Assembly (NCBI GenBank): GCA_037833965.1 | Contig: AP031356.1 | Span: forward strand, 1,076,501 to 1,140,500 | Length of the DNA stretch: 64,000 bases | Direction: 5' to 3' | From: Marchantia polymorpha subsp. ruderalis | Lineage: Eukaryota; Streptophyta; Marchantiopsida; Marchantiales; Marchantiaceae | Shown: positions 1-11,511 of the stretch, one piece after another | Position numbering within the stretch: position 1 is the stretch's first letter | Layout: every line of letters begins with the position of its first letter | Notes under the pieces: model-generated | The model's database searches: none | What the model was told of the DNA's origin: nothing | Seen by the model: the letters and a program-made list of their open reading frames with translations, nothing else | Translations under genes and position numbers: made by a program

Positions 1-237
1 GCTTTGACGCGGAGCGGACTCGTGCCGAGGGCAGAATCGCGGGCCTCAGAGGCCCCGGCCGCCCCGGCTAACGAGCCGTAACTGATTCCAGTAACTGCCC
101 GGTCGGACGCGGGCAGGGGGCATGAAAGCGGACAAGATAGCCAAGAATAAGGCGAAATTCGCAATAAGGACGCTTTGTGTCTGCTGTTCCCTATACCAGG
201 TCCTATCATTGCGACACGACCGTAAACAAACCGGCCG

Positions 238-300
238 ATCCTCTCCCTCCCCTCAGTCCTTCCTTCCTTCCTCTCTCTCGCTCTCCCTCTCTCTCCTGCC
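238..300 (+). repeat. Pyrimidine-rich tract (CCTT/CT repeats)
   Basis: The plus strand is almost pure C and T for about 60 bases, with CCTT units followed by CT units and only a few purine interruptions. Tracts like this are common in plant promoters and 5' leaders. Here no adjacent coding start could be tied to it. Confidence 0.8.
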
Positions 301-1255
301 CGTTCAATCTCCCCGCTCTTCCCTAATCATTGTTACCGTGCTCCTAACCCGTTACCACCCTTAACCCCGCTTTCCGTTAGGCGCTGCTCCTTTACGTTTC
401 AATTCCTCTCCTCGTCCGCAGGGATGCTCCTCCGCCTCGAGGCGGGACGCAGTATCTTATCTTTTCCATCCAAATTGGCGGACGCCACTCGTACGACCGG
501 GCCCGGAGGTCGCATCGAGGGCACTGAAACCGGCTAAAACCGGTGGTGGGAGAGGAAGTGACCACCGGGGCCGGGAGAGGGAGAATTCCATCGATCGTGC
601 GCGCGGGGTGGGAAGGGGATGAGAGCCGGTGGCGATGGCGGTCGTGGATGGAGTCTCTTCCCATGCCTGGGCGAGCTCGCAGGGCGGGTTCGGGGGGTGG
701 TTCGTTCTTTCATTAGAAATCTGGAGTGTTGCTGCCCAAATCCTTGAGAAATTGGATACCTCCACGAGATCTTATCATATTCAGTCGTATGAGTTCCATA
801 ACGTCGTACCGCAATATGTGTGATAAAAACGTGTGTCCCCAGCTTTTCTGTCAATATTTTATGCATATCTTCCGAGGAGCCATGGTTTGCCCCCTTCGAC
901 ACCCCAGACTCCCCACATGACGGAGGGGATGATGCATGCACACATGCAGCCCCTTCTTTCCAGTGGGGTACCCCAGGATTGTCAGCTAAGCTAGGCAGGC
1001 AATCCACCTCAAGCTCCGGCTTGCCTTGGTTGGCTCGGCCCGCTCTGGCATGGCCTCTTCTTCTTCGGCTTCTGCAGCTGCTGGCTCCTTCTCCTTCCTT
1101 TCCTTCCTTCCTTCGCCTGCTGCCAGAGTCCAGAGCTCTCCCCGGCAGAAGGAGACACATCCTCAAATCTCTCCTTCGTTCGCCGGTTCGTTCAGTTTCG
1201 TCAGATCTGGCGACTTCTCTACTACTGCCTTTCCCTTGTTCCGTTGTCATCGTAC

Positions 1256-1372
1256 ATCATCTTCATCATCATCATCATCAACCTCTCTCGTTCTTCTCCT
1301 CCTCCTTCTCCTCCACCTCCACCACCACCACCATCATCACCACCACCATCTCTTCCTCCTCCTCCTCCCCCT
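1256..1372 (+). repeat. Compound trinucleotide repeat (TCA, TCC, CCA)
   Basis: Runs of TCA, then TCC/CTC, then CCA/TCA and again TCC form a compound microsatellite of about 115 bases. In the forward frames it reads as Ser, Leu or His runs, which explains the apparent poly-His and poly-Ser open frames here. They are best taken as repeat artefacts. Confidence 0.85.
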
Positions 1373-3136
1373 ACCGCTCTGAGCCCCGCCTTTCCCCCAC
1401 TCCCGGGTCTCTAGACGCTGAACGAATGGCGTTCGGTCACTCGATTTTAGCAACTCCTCGATCCCATTCACCGTCGCTAATTCTGACCCGAGACGCCGTT
1501 CCCTCTTGGCCTTCGCCTTCCCTCCGGAGGGTTGATCGGGCGGCCGGGAAATCTGTCCGTTGCCTCGCCCTGCCTTGCCGAGCGCTAAATTTGGTGAGCC
1601 CTTGTTGGCTCGAGGAGGCACAAATAATATGCCCTCGCTCGCGGCGCTGTATTGGATCATTGCGGCTCCCGAGCATACACCCAACGAGAAGGGAAAGGAA
1701 GGAAGCAAAATACAGTAAAGTATTGAGGGGACCTGTGGGAAGTCAATAACTATTTGAGTTATATTCGCCATGGAGTTCGTCAGATCTGGAGAATTTTCGC
1801 TTGCCTCCTCTCTTTCCTTTGTTCTCTTGCGGATGTACACTACGTAAAGCCCTTTCTTGCGGTTCTATAGTGGGCGACTGTAGCACAAAGCTCGCGGAAC
1901 TACACATCATTGTTTGCTATTCTCCATTAGATTATGCTTTGTTCTCTTGCTTTTGAGCTTTGCGTACAAGCTCCATGCCAAAGGAGGTGTATTCTTGACT
2001 CTCGGGGGCCGAGTCGGGCCTGCGGATTTTCCACCACCTTTCACTTGCGTCCGTCGCTGCTTTCCTTATGTTCATGTTGTGATTGTCGTCTCTCACTGTT
2101 CCAAAGTGGACCGACGTACAATAGTGTTCCAAAAGACCTCCAGCAGCAACTGTGACAGTTTGGAACTCCATCATCCATTGTCCGAACTGCTTTTTCTCCA
2201 CCGGAGCAGCGCCTGAGAAGAGAATTCTTTAAAGTTTCGATCGCGGGGAAGTGATCTACTTAAAAGCTGTCACACCGCGCCTTCTCTCTTGTGTTTTGTT
2301 CTCCTAAACATGTACAGGCAGATGCCTCCCCCTCGATTATTTTTCTCTTGCGTACTCTCGGTTTCGTCACTAGGAGTCACACATTTGTGTGTCTCTAAGG
2401 TTGTTCTTCCACGACAAATTCTTTTCTTTAGTACTTTCTTCGTCTGGATAAGTTCATCCTCCCTTCCCCCATTTCCCTCATTCTACCTTTTCTTGTGGAG
2501 GGAAATCGTTCTGTACAATAAACGAAACAGACACTGATCTGATTTGGATAAGTGTAGCCTTCGACCGAACTCGATCTATTCTGGAAAATCAAATGGGAAT
2601 GTTTGTCTGGCTGTGGGATGGAACATCATGTTATTTTCATCCATACGTCTACCACTGTGAACGCCCGCTCGCTCTTCATTAAATTCCCACACCTGCCCCT
2701 TAAGCCCCGAGCAGATTCGAGCTTTGATCATTGAGTATTCTGTAAGTGGACATTATGTACTTCAAGATCGGACCGTTCAAGATTCAATCCACTATATCTA
2801 GTCAGATGTTGGGCTCTCAATCTATATCAATTTAACTAATTAATTCGTTAATTTAACTAAGCTGGTTTAAAGGTAAGCCTTCTAATCTGGCTCCATTTCC
2901 AAGTATAGAAGGAAGCTGTCATTTTTATTACACCTCACTAGAAAAGCATTCGACTTATTATAGAGGATATCAAACTTATTTGGGGCAGCCCCTCTCAGCA
3001 ATCGAAGAAAAGAAATTGATCACATTTCTGAATTCTGACAACTTTAAAAAGAAGCAATTTGTAAGTGCTCTTACACACTTGTGGGATTTGAATTCTTTTT
3101 GAATTTGAATATGAGTCGACTTCTATTTGAGTCTTC

Positions 3137-3181
3137 CACTGTGTCTCGAGTCTTGCCTCGTGGAAGACTCGAGACCCAGTG
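3137..3181. repeat. 18-bp inverted repeat (hairpin)
   Basis: Positions 3137-3154 and 3164-3181 are complementary over 18 bases with one mismatch, separated by 9 bases. The stem contains two copies of the CTCGAG hexamer in complementary position. This could fold in RNA or extrude in DNA. No gene is attached to it. Confidence 0.85.
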
Positions 3182-3855
3182 AAAGTACCTGAGAGGGAGA
3201 CATTTCAAGAATGCTGAATATTGATGGCACTGGGCATTCTACAGAAAAATGCATGGGGAGATCGGCACAATTGATGAGATCCCGAAAGGCATACTGGTGT
3301 CTTGTGGTTGGTCAGATATTTCATATTATGAGCTTTTTCCTTTGAGCCGGATGGCCTTCACATGCTTACTCTTCCTTTCAGCATTTCATAAAGGTTGGAT
3401 GAGACTACCATTTACACTTTCGATGCGAGCAAAAGGCTGGATGGAACATCCCGCTCGAGGAGGAAACGAAAAGTCCTGTGCATGTTTCTGTCAATCATAG
3501 AATCTTCCCCCGGTGCGTTGAACAACCACTGTGCACACCGCACACACATACACACACACTAAACACAAACAGTCGCAATCTCGGTGCCCCCAAGTCGCCA
3601 CATATCTATCGAGGTACGTACACTCTGCTTTGGATCAGACATGGAGACATATGTGACAACCATGTGGAAAACACATGTGGGCAGGTCATACACATACGGC
3701 TCCGTCGATGCGTGATGGATGTCATTTCAATCTCCGCCCTTTTTAAGGACCTAAAGGAGAAGAAGCCGACGACGACACATTTCCTCGCTCTATCCATTTC
3801 CATCTCCCTCACTTCCTCCCCACTTCGTTCGCCGAATCATCCCTCCGTTCGCACA

Positions 3856-3912
3856 GGATTCCTGCTGCTGCTGCTGCTGCTGCAGGAGCAGCAGGATCCG
3901 CAGCAGGAATCC
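3856..3912. repeat. CTG microsatellite inside a foldback
   Basis: Seven CTG units at about 3862-3882 are followed by CAG-containing sequence, so 3856-3868 pairs exactly with 3900-3912 and the CTG run pairs partly with the CAG run. The result is a CTG/CAG foldback of about 57 bases. Confidence 0.8.
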
Positions 3913-4074
3913 TCTGCAGAATCTCCTGCTCGCTGCGTCAAGCTCCAGGATTTGCAGATCCACATTCTTCTCATGTTTCAGGCAGCGACGAACGACGACG
4001 ACGTATGGCTGGAGAGGAGCGTAGGTACGCATCGAGCTACGCTGCGCAGGAGGGAGGGAGGAAGGAAGGACGGA

Positions 4075-4094
4075 AGGATGGATGGATGGATGGT
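4075..4094 (+). repeat. GGAT tetranucleotide repeat
   Basis: About five GGAT units in tandem, preceded by GGAA/GGGA-rich sequence. It is a simple microsatellite. Confidence 0.85.
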
Positions 4095-4830
4095 GGAGGC
4101 GCTCCAGTCGACCGCCGCGCAGAGCGTACAGTTCAAAAAGCATCCACCTTCATTCAAACTCCCGGATTCAAACTTTGACCGATCTAAACCGCTCGGGGGA
4201 CGAGCAGCAACGAGGAAAACCGACGAGAGGACGGTTCGATCCAGCGCCTGCAAACCGTCCCGTCCCTGGTCGTGTGGCGCCGGGTTCCGGCATCGCGGGC
4301 CCCGAGACAGCCGCTCTGGATGCCGGACGGGTTAGGTGGGCACAGGAACAGCGCCCTACAGTGCCCTCTACGAGAACGCTTACCTGCTACCGGCCACTGA
4401 CTGGACTATAGCTCCATGAAACCCCCACAGGTCCGCGGCCCGAGCACTCCCTCCCATCAACCTCTCCCTGCCCCGCGTCGACGCGAGCCAGTGTAAGGAT
4501 GGATGAATCAGCGGATCGACGCATGGATGAGCGAGCTCTGAGTCTGCGGCTCTGCGCCCGCTGGGCCGAGCGGGCAGTACTCATCTGCTGGCTGCAGCGA
4601 CTGGAGATGGTCAGTCACTCCAGTGAAGGAGCGATCGAGGGAGGGAGGGAGTTCACATGTTGGCTGTACGTGAACTAACCAGGCATCGAATAGATTTCTC
4701 ACCTGCACAAACCGATCACTCCACTCACACTCGCGGAGTACGACGGAGTAATGGACAGACGTAAATGGCGAGCGAGATTTTTCCTCACATGCCTCCGCTC
4801 GTCTGACCCAGTAGTAGTGGAGGGAGATTG

Positions 4831-4893
4831 GGCGAGGGGGGGACGGGGGGAGGGGGCAGGAGGGAGGGAGGGAGGGAGGGAGGGATGGGGAGG
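4831..4893 (+). repeat. G-run cluster and (GGGA)n microsatellite
   Basis: The plus strand is nearly all purine, with runs of five to eight G followed by about seven GGGA units. More than four runs of at least three G with short loops fit the standard G-quadruplex pattern. Whether it folds in the cell cannot be judged from sequence. Confidence 0.85.
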
Positions 4894-6890
4894 AGCACCA
4901 GCAGCGGCAGCAGGAGGACGGTGTACTGATGGAGACATTTCACATGCCTACTATAAAATAAAACACCACAGTAGTGGACACTTGGATGTACTGGAGCTCG
5001 GTAGTTTTGACAAGCACTCCGCACTCATCTCTAGCGACTGTACTCTCCTGTAAAGGATAAAAGGAATAGACGTACGACCCTCTTTCCCCCCTCAACCCCC
5101 TACTCGACCGAACCGGACCGCGCTCGGGTCACACTTGTTGTGTTGCCAGTGATGGAGATACTCGGCCCCGGCCCAGTCCGTCATAATATTCTCGCTCTGC
5201 TCGCAGTCGATGTGGACATCGTCCTTCTGCCTCGGTCACATTAACTGACTCGCCGACGGACGGACGGACTGACGGACGGGTGGGCGGACGGGCTCCGTTG
5301 TCTCACACACGGGGTCATCTTCGCATGTGAGAGCCGGTGCAGTATCTCCGGGAATTGATTACTCGGGTCATGATTCACACTGTTATAGTTTTTAATCGGC
5401 GAGGGCCGTGCAGCTGCCGAAAGACTCACACAGTAAGGGGGCCGGGGTGCTCTCGACGAGAATTAAACAAGGGAAATACTGCATACAATATAATAAGGGC
5501 GGGGGTGTGGAGAGCGCCTTATCCAGTAGGGAAGGGAGGAGTTCCTTAAAATGGGGACTTCGTGTGATCGACGAAATATTTATGAGCGGCACACTTACTT
5601 TTAAATAGCTGGGAATCCAATGCTTTGCGGCATTGGAGTCCCAGGAGCGACTGGAGAACCGTGGACAACAAGGGAGGGGTGGGATGGGGACGAGAGGTCG
5701 GACTTCGTAGCCGTCGTCGTCGAAATATCTGGGGGTGGGGGACGAGGGGGAGTGGGAGCTCCCGCCGGTCGATGATATCGGGCCGGGCCAATGATTCTCT
5801 GGGGCCCGCGCAGAGGACTAGTCGAGTAGCGGGAGGGCGCGTTGGAGCTGCATGGCTACCAGGGGCTGCAACGTGGCCGGAGCCTTGTCAGAGCAACCGG
5901 CAACCACGTCAGGAAGGGGCCCGGCAGGTGGTGCTCGATGACCGGGTAAAGGAAAGCAGGGATAAGAGCTGACCGACACGTCATTCGCAGGTCCTGTACT
6001 ACGGTTACTGGGTCCTGTCTCCGTACTAGCCTTTGGCCACGGGGCCGACATCTCTTGAGAATCGAGACATTTAGGGTTGACCATCCAACGGTTCAGATTC
6101 TCATCCTACGGTGTCACCCGTTCGCCCCTCGAGCCGCCGACAGTGATTAACCCCTGCGGCCTCCCTCCTGTGCTCCCGCTCCCGTCCCCGTCGTGGTGAA
6201 TTCAGCCGAAACCTTTGTTCTAGGGTTAGTCCGGGAAATACGTACAATTATTTACCCCTCTTCTCTGTACGACGCCCCCGTGCCTAGACGACGGTCGCCC
6301 ATGAGTCCGTCCATGCGTATCCGTCCCTCTCCTAGACTGTTCACATTCTTAAGGACGTCCCCAGCAGCTCTTAGGAGGACTCCGATTTCTCCAATTTCGT
6401 GAGGCTCAATTTGCGTAATTATTCCTCCCATACTCCTCCGGCCTCTTCATATTCTTCAGAATACGTCCCGCCTTATTCTCACCGCTATAGAGATACTATA
6501 CATTATTTTCCATCTCCAAACAAATCTCCGCCCTGCCTCCCGCCTGCGGTTTTTTTTTTCCCCTCGCCTCTTCACATTCCTCAAAATTCTGGTTTGGCCG
6601 GTCGCTATCCGCTACAAGGATAAGACCGCCACTACTTTAAGGCAGAATACTCCAAGAGTCCATCTCCTTGCCTTTCGTAATGGAGATATTTATGTCCCTA
6701 GTAGCCTCCCCCGTGGGGCTGCCCATCGCTCTTCATTAAGGGTGTATCCCAATCTATGTACGTCAACTTTCTCCCCGAGGAACGATCCTTCGCTCGCCAG
6801 AGTACACAGATTCCTTGAGGTCCATCCCGTAGGCACTATGCCGTCGTCCCAGTTGGACTTTGTTTCGCTCCCTCCGTGCAAAAATATGAA

Positions 6891-6910
6891 GAAGAGAGAG
6901 AGAGAGAGAA
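6891..6910 (+). repeat. GA dinucleotide repeat
   Basis: A run of about nine GA units on the plus strand. GA/CT tracts can bind plant GAGA-binding (BPC) proteins, but no promoter is evident here. Confidence 0.8.
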
Positions 6911-7580
6911 CGAAGAATCTCCGAGCGAATCTTTTGAATTGAAGGCTCAGGACCACCTTTCAGACAAGGCCCATCGGACGGTGGCCGAAGCCTTCCTGGG
7001 AATCCTGCCAGACCTAGGAGGAGGCTTAGAGCCTGGAGTCTGTACATGCGCCGCGTATATTCTCGCCTACGAGGTTTCTGTACAGGCTCTGGTACCGTAG
7101 GGCCGGGCGCTTCAACATGGTGGAACAGAGAAGTCTTCACCCATGGACGGCCCGATTCGCATCGGAAACCGAACGAGGAATATGCCTCTTTGATTCTCTC
7201 GCTCCTTGATTCGCCGCAGTGCCACGATGCCTTCGATACGACCTCCTCGCGTTGTCCTGAACTAAACCTTCCGCCGGAATGAAAGTCCATACTCCGACTC
7301 AGACTCCGAACTTTATCAATAAGTCCCGTTGGACCGTCCCGGCGAGCGTCTTCCTGACACCTCCGCAGTTTGGGAGCGGCGTTTGTAGCTTAGTGTTGAA
7401 GTTTGGAAGATTGAGTTCGTTTTGTCTCGTAGCGTGGATCGATCCCTTGGAAGCTTTGTGGTTGGGCCTTAGATATGGGAACTCAAGGTCTACATTCAAG
7501 CTCCGAGCGTAGTCCAGTGGCTCTCGCTTGGACGAATCCCAACAGTTTGTGGGTCAGGCCCACAATAGCCATATACCGTC

Positions 7581-10500
7581 AGCACTGAAACAGCTCTTTC
7601 TTTGCATACAAGGCATGTTCGCATGATATCTCATCCGAAGCTTTGCATTGTTGGTTTTGTTTAGACCCAACCGCAAGGAATTTGGTAAATATATCATCAG
7701 CCTTCCATCTTAGCTTGGGAAGAGTTCCCAACGTTAGAAAGTTGCTAATGTTAGAAGATTGCAACCAGAAATATCTCCAACATCTACATAATATGATTCA
7801 GTCGGTATGAAAATCAAGAGACGATTGTTTTGTTCACGATACTCAAGGATCTGATTGTTCTATGTGCTTATCTAAACTTGTATACTCTCATCCATAAGTG
7901 GAAATAACTAAGCCATTCTTATGGAACATAATAAATGTATTCGTGATGGAGGAATAAAGCAAACAACCAGTTACATTCCAGTAAGTAATTGGAGCAAAAT
8001 CCATCAAAAATATGGACTTTTATGAATTTCACAAAAACCCGATGTGTTTGTGAATAAAAAAAGGTACTGGATTGTAATTTTCATTCTAGACACAAAACCT
8101 CATGACTGCATTAATATACCCAAAGTAAATCACTTACAATGTTTGCGAACTAAGTATACAGGTCATATACATGTAGACAAAATCATGAACCACAAACTTA
8201 AACATGATTCATGAAGTACAAACAAACTATTAATTGTCAAAGATGATTTCTTACTACAGAAAATATTCAAGAAGTATAAAATCTAGTGGTAAAGCATCAT
8301 AGAGAACAAGATAACCATTGGAATATATCATTACAGTAGGAAAATAATATTAGAATTTCATATCATGAATGTCCAATTGAACATTGATAATAGAGACGTG
8401 AATAAACTATATATTAATGATAAAAAATTTCAAATGGAATAAGAATTTGAAATCTGTAATTTTGACATCTTTTTAGCTCGTTAATTATTTAAAGCTATTT
8501 AGGAGCTATCTTTTATGTAAGACGTAACTATTGAAATCATATGTTCAGATGTCTAGACGATAACTAGTTTATTGCTTTTGAAAATTGGTCCATTCAAAGC
8601 TGTGTTTTAAAAACAATAATAAGATTAGCAATACCCAAAAGACTGATAATTTTGATTGAAAAAATAAACTCACATTCAAATATATGATTCAAAGATGGTG
8701 AAAACAAAATCTTATCATAAATCTAGCATTTATATTAAATTGGGAATTAAAAAAGAAAATATAAACAATGGAATATTTTTTAAGTAAAACATAAAATTTT
8801 TTGGTGAAATTTTAAAAAATTCTTGTAAACTATATTTTACATTTAGAAATTTCAAAAGAAATCAAATACTTGATTTTTTGAAAATATTCACTTCAATAAA
8901 TAAATAAAACAAAAAATCATATAAATTTAAAAAAAAATATTCATCATGATTAATATTGATTTATACATGAAATTTCAATTCAAGAATTTGAAAAATCATA
9001 TAGTTTTTCTACTAAATATTTAACTATTTTCGAAACAAACAAATCAATGATTTAGATTTTAAGACATTGAAACTGTTCATATTGATTTTAATTATTTTAT
9101 AATACCAAAATATTTCAAAATTTTCAATCTAGGATAAAATTTAATTTCAATTATATATTAATCTTTTGAAGAAAATAAAAATAAAAAATAATATATATTT
9201 TTTAATAATTTAAAAAAATCTATATTCAGAGTTTTTTTTGCTAGATTCATACCTTTTTCGCTGATCCAACCTTAAAATCTATTTAAATAAATTTTGGAGT
9301 TTTTTGTTCAGTATCGGTTACATGTGGAAGACTTTGTACATTGTCTACATCAGTAATCCAAATTGAGTAAGAATGTAAGAAAGCTATGAACTTGTTTTGT
9401 AGATTTTCAGTATGTGAAAAAGTCATGTACTTAATTGTTTAGAAAAAATATTTTGTTTCAAATTGAACCTAAAAAAAGAGTGAATCTAGCCAAAAAAAGG
9501 CATGAAAATAAAAATTTCCCAAAATTATTATTTTCAATTTTATATGTAATATAAAAAACATTAAAATTTTTAGAAATTTTATTTGCAAAAAAATTTTAGT
9601 TCAAAAAATTGCAATAAATAATAATTTAAGTAAAATATATTTTAATATTTTATGTAATACACTAGCTACACTAATATAATAATTGGACGAATTGGGCTAC
9701 TGCTTCTTGTAAGTTCATACTATAAGAAGAAAGTTAACCCACGGCTAAAATAAATATTGCTTGTATTGAAATCACATGCTGGATTTAAATTGCTTTACAC
9801 CTATCTACAAAGCGTCATGGTGTCTACCTTCGGCTTGCATGTACCGTACTCTAGTTTTAATCTTCAAACATGGCTTAATTCAAAGTATCAAGGAGAAATC
9901 CAACCCCTCTTGTGTCAGAGAACATCCACAATCTATTGTCGCATCGCAAGCTAGATGATTTTTTATTTGATTAAAAAATAATGCAATTTTTTTTTCATTT
10001 GAAAATGATGTCAAATTTTTTTGTAGATATATGTATTTTAACGGAAATTTGTTTTACATGGATATAGCTAGACGCAAGCATAATAAAAATTGAACAAATT
10101 TTAAAGTATAAAAATTTTAAATTATTTTACTTTATTAGATTATAAAAATTTAAAATATAATATGATATTTAAAAAAATAAAGCAATATTGCCAAAAAAAA
10201 TTAGTTTTTAATATTAATAATAATTTTTTATTGAATAGAGTTTGTAAACACAAATTTTGTTGAAAAATAATAATTTTTTTTTTTTAAACATTACATGAAA
10301 GTCCAAGAAAACCAAACACATACTACAAGAATTGGACTTGGAAGCCAACATGTAAATCCTAGACAATGCATCCCACTATCGTCAATGCCATACTTCTGGA
10401 GCTCGAGGATTTGTCGCCATTATGGATGCGTTCAAAATCAAATTGCAGAATTTTGAATGTTTCTAAACATTTAAGACGTGCTAAATAAAATATATAAAAC

Positions 10501-11503
10501 ATTTGGGGCAGCATAGTCGTGTAGAATTCGGAAACTTACGAGCAATGACATCGTCCGCTACCTATTATTTTGCTCACTCATTTTCTGCTTTGTTGGAAGT
10601 CAGTTTCTAAGTAAGTTTTGCTCTTACTCATTTTCATCACCACGCATGATTGATATGACATTCATGTGGTAAGTTCATATTACAAAAACAACCATTTTGG
10701 TCTAATACCGAGGTGGAAATGGAAATCTTTTCTAACACTATCATTACTTACAAGGACAAAAACGTGCATAATGTCTTGAGTGTACTACGCTGAAGAATAT
10801 CAAAAGTCACTTGAGATTTTCATACAAGTCAACTCAAATTTGTAATAACCTTGTACTCCTTGCAAGCACATGTATCACTATATATTCTCTGAATGGAAAT
10901 AAGTACCTCCACATGGTGAAAGAGAAATTCAACCTGTAAGATTTGAGCCGGCGATAGTGTGAATTGTATGTATAAATTAGAGTTTGCAATCTACGAATAA
11001 AAGACATTTTAAATAAAATTGTCTTTATTTCAAACGTTTTTAAGACGTTTTAAATGTGTATGTATTTTTTTTAATAAAACACGTATGCATCCCTAGTCAC
11101 CATCCTCTGCCTATCCTTTCCTATGTTTTTGACCTTGTCATGACATTCATAAAAGCTAGAAAAATTTTATGTACCGTTGTGCTTTGTGCTTGATGCGGCC
11201 TTGTCCTAACACATATGCATGCTTTTATGCTGGTGAAACCATTAGATCTTGTGATGGGTTCATCGTGAACATATTCAATTTTTGAAAAAACCATGTGATG
11301 GCTTATTGATGAAGATTTCTCCTTTGATGGATTTTAGTCACGTCTAAAAGATCTATAGATCCATGTCAAGAAGCTTCAGCCCATGACCTTTCTCAAATCT
11401 TATAACATGCACAAAGTCCTTGTCACGACAATTTATAATCTTAAGTCATTACTATGGATTTGTGTAATTGGATTCTTCGCAAACTGCACTGTATAATATT
11501 GTT
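7581..11503. other. AT-rich intergenic block, no gene supported
   Basis: Base composition drops sharply to very AT-rich from about 7.8 kb. Open frames are short and scattered, as expected by chance in DNA dense in stop codons. One arm of a diverged inverted repeat lies at 9263-9416. The block looks like old, decayed repeat sequence. Confidence 0.65.
9263..9416 (-). repeat. Left arm of a diverged inverted repeat
   Basis: The reverse complement of this segment aligns with 15166-15313. The first 29 bases from the outer end (9416 downward) are identical, the first 46 or so have about two differences, and similarity then fades over about 150 bases. The two arms lie 5.7 kb apart in opposite orientation and enclose the hAT relic. 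They are either two copies of one dispersed repeat or the ends of a larger decayed element. Confidence 0.75.
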
Positions 11504-11511
11504 TAATACCA

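Larger units (their letters stand above)
1..2650. other. GC-richer non-coding stretch, no gene supported
   Basis: This stretch is relatively GC-rich and full of pyrimidine tracts and trinucleotide runs. The longest open frames, on both strands around 530-1750, translate to low-complexity Ser/Pro/Arg/His-rich strings that follow the underlying repeats. They overlap one another on opposite strands and show no domain I recognise. It could be the promoter or long leader of a gene outside the window, but nothing inside the window proves transcription. Confidence 0.6.
2651..7580. other. Intergenic stretch with microsatellites, no gene supported
   Basis: About 4.9 kb of mixed composition containing the CTG, GGAT, GGGA and GA repeats and the foldbacks listed separately. 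Several open frames of 60-285 codons exist but lie on both strands over the same DNA, are rich in repeat-encoded residues and match no family I know. The longest, near 3480-4335 on the plus strand, runs through the CTG and GGAT repeats, which argues against a real protein. Confidence 0.6.

Noticed and set aside
820..1749. 309-codon plus frame
   Set aside because: It runs through the TCA/TCC/CCA microsatellite and is mostly Ser, Pro, His and Arg. A 238-codon minus frame overlaps part of it. No domain is visible.
3478..4335. 285-codon plus frame
   Set aside because: It crosses a CACA run, the CTG foldback and the GGAT repeat. Composition follows the repeats and minus frames overlap it.
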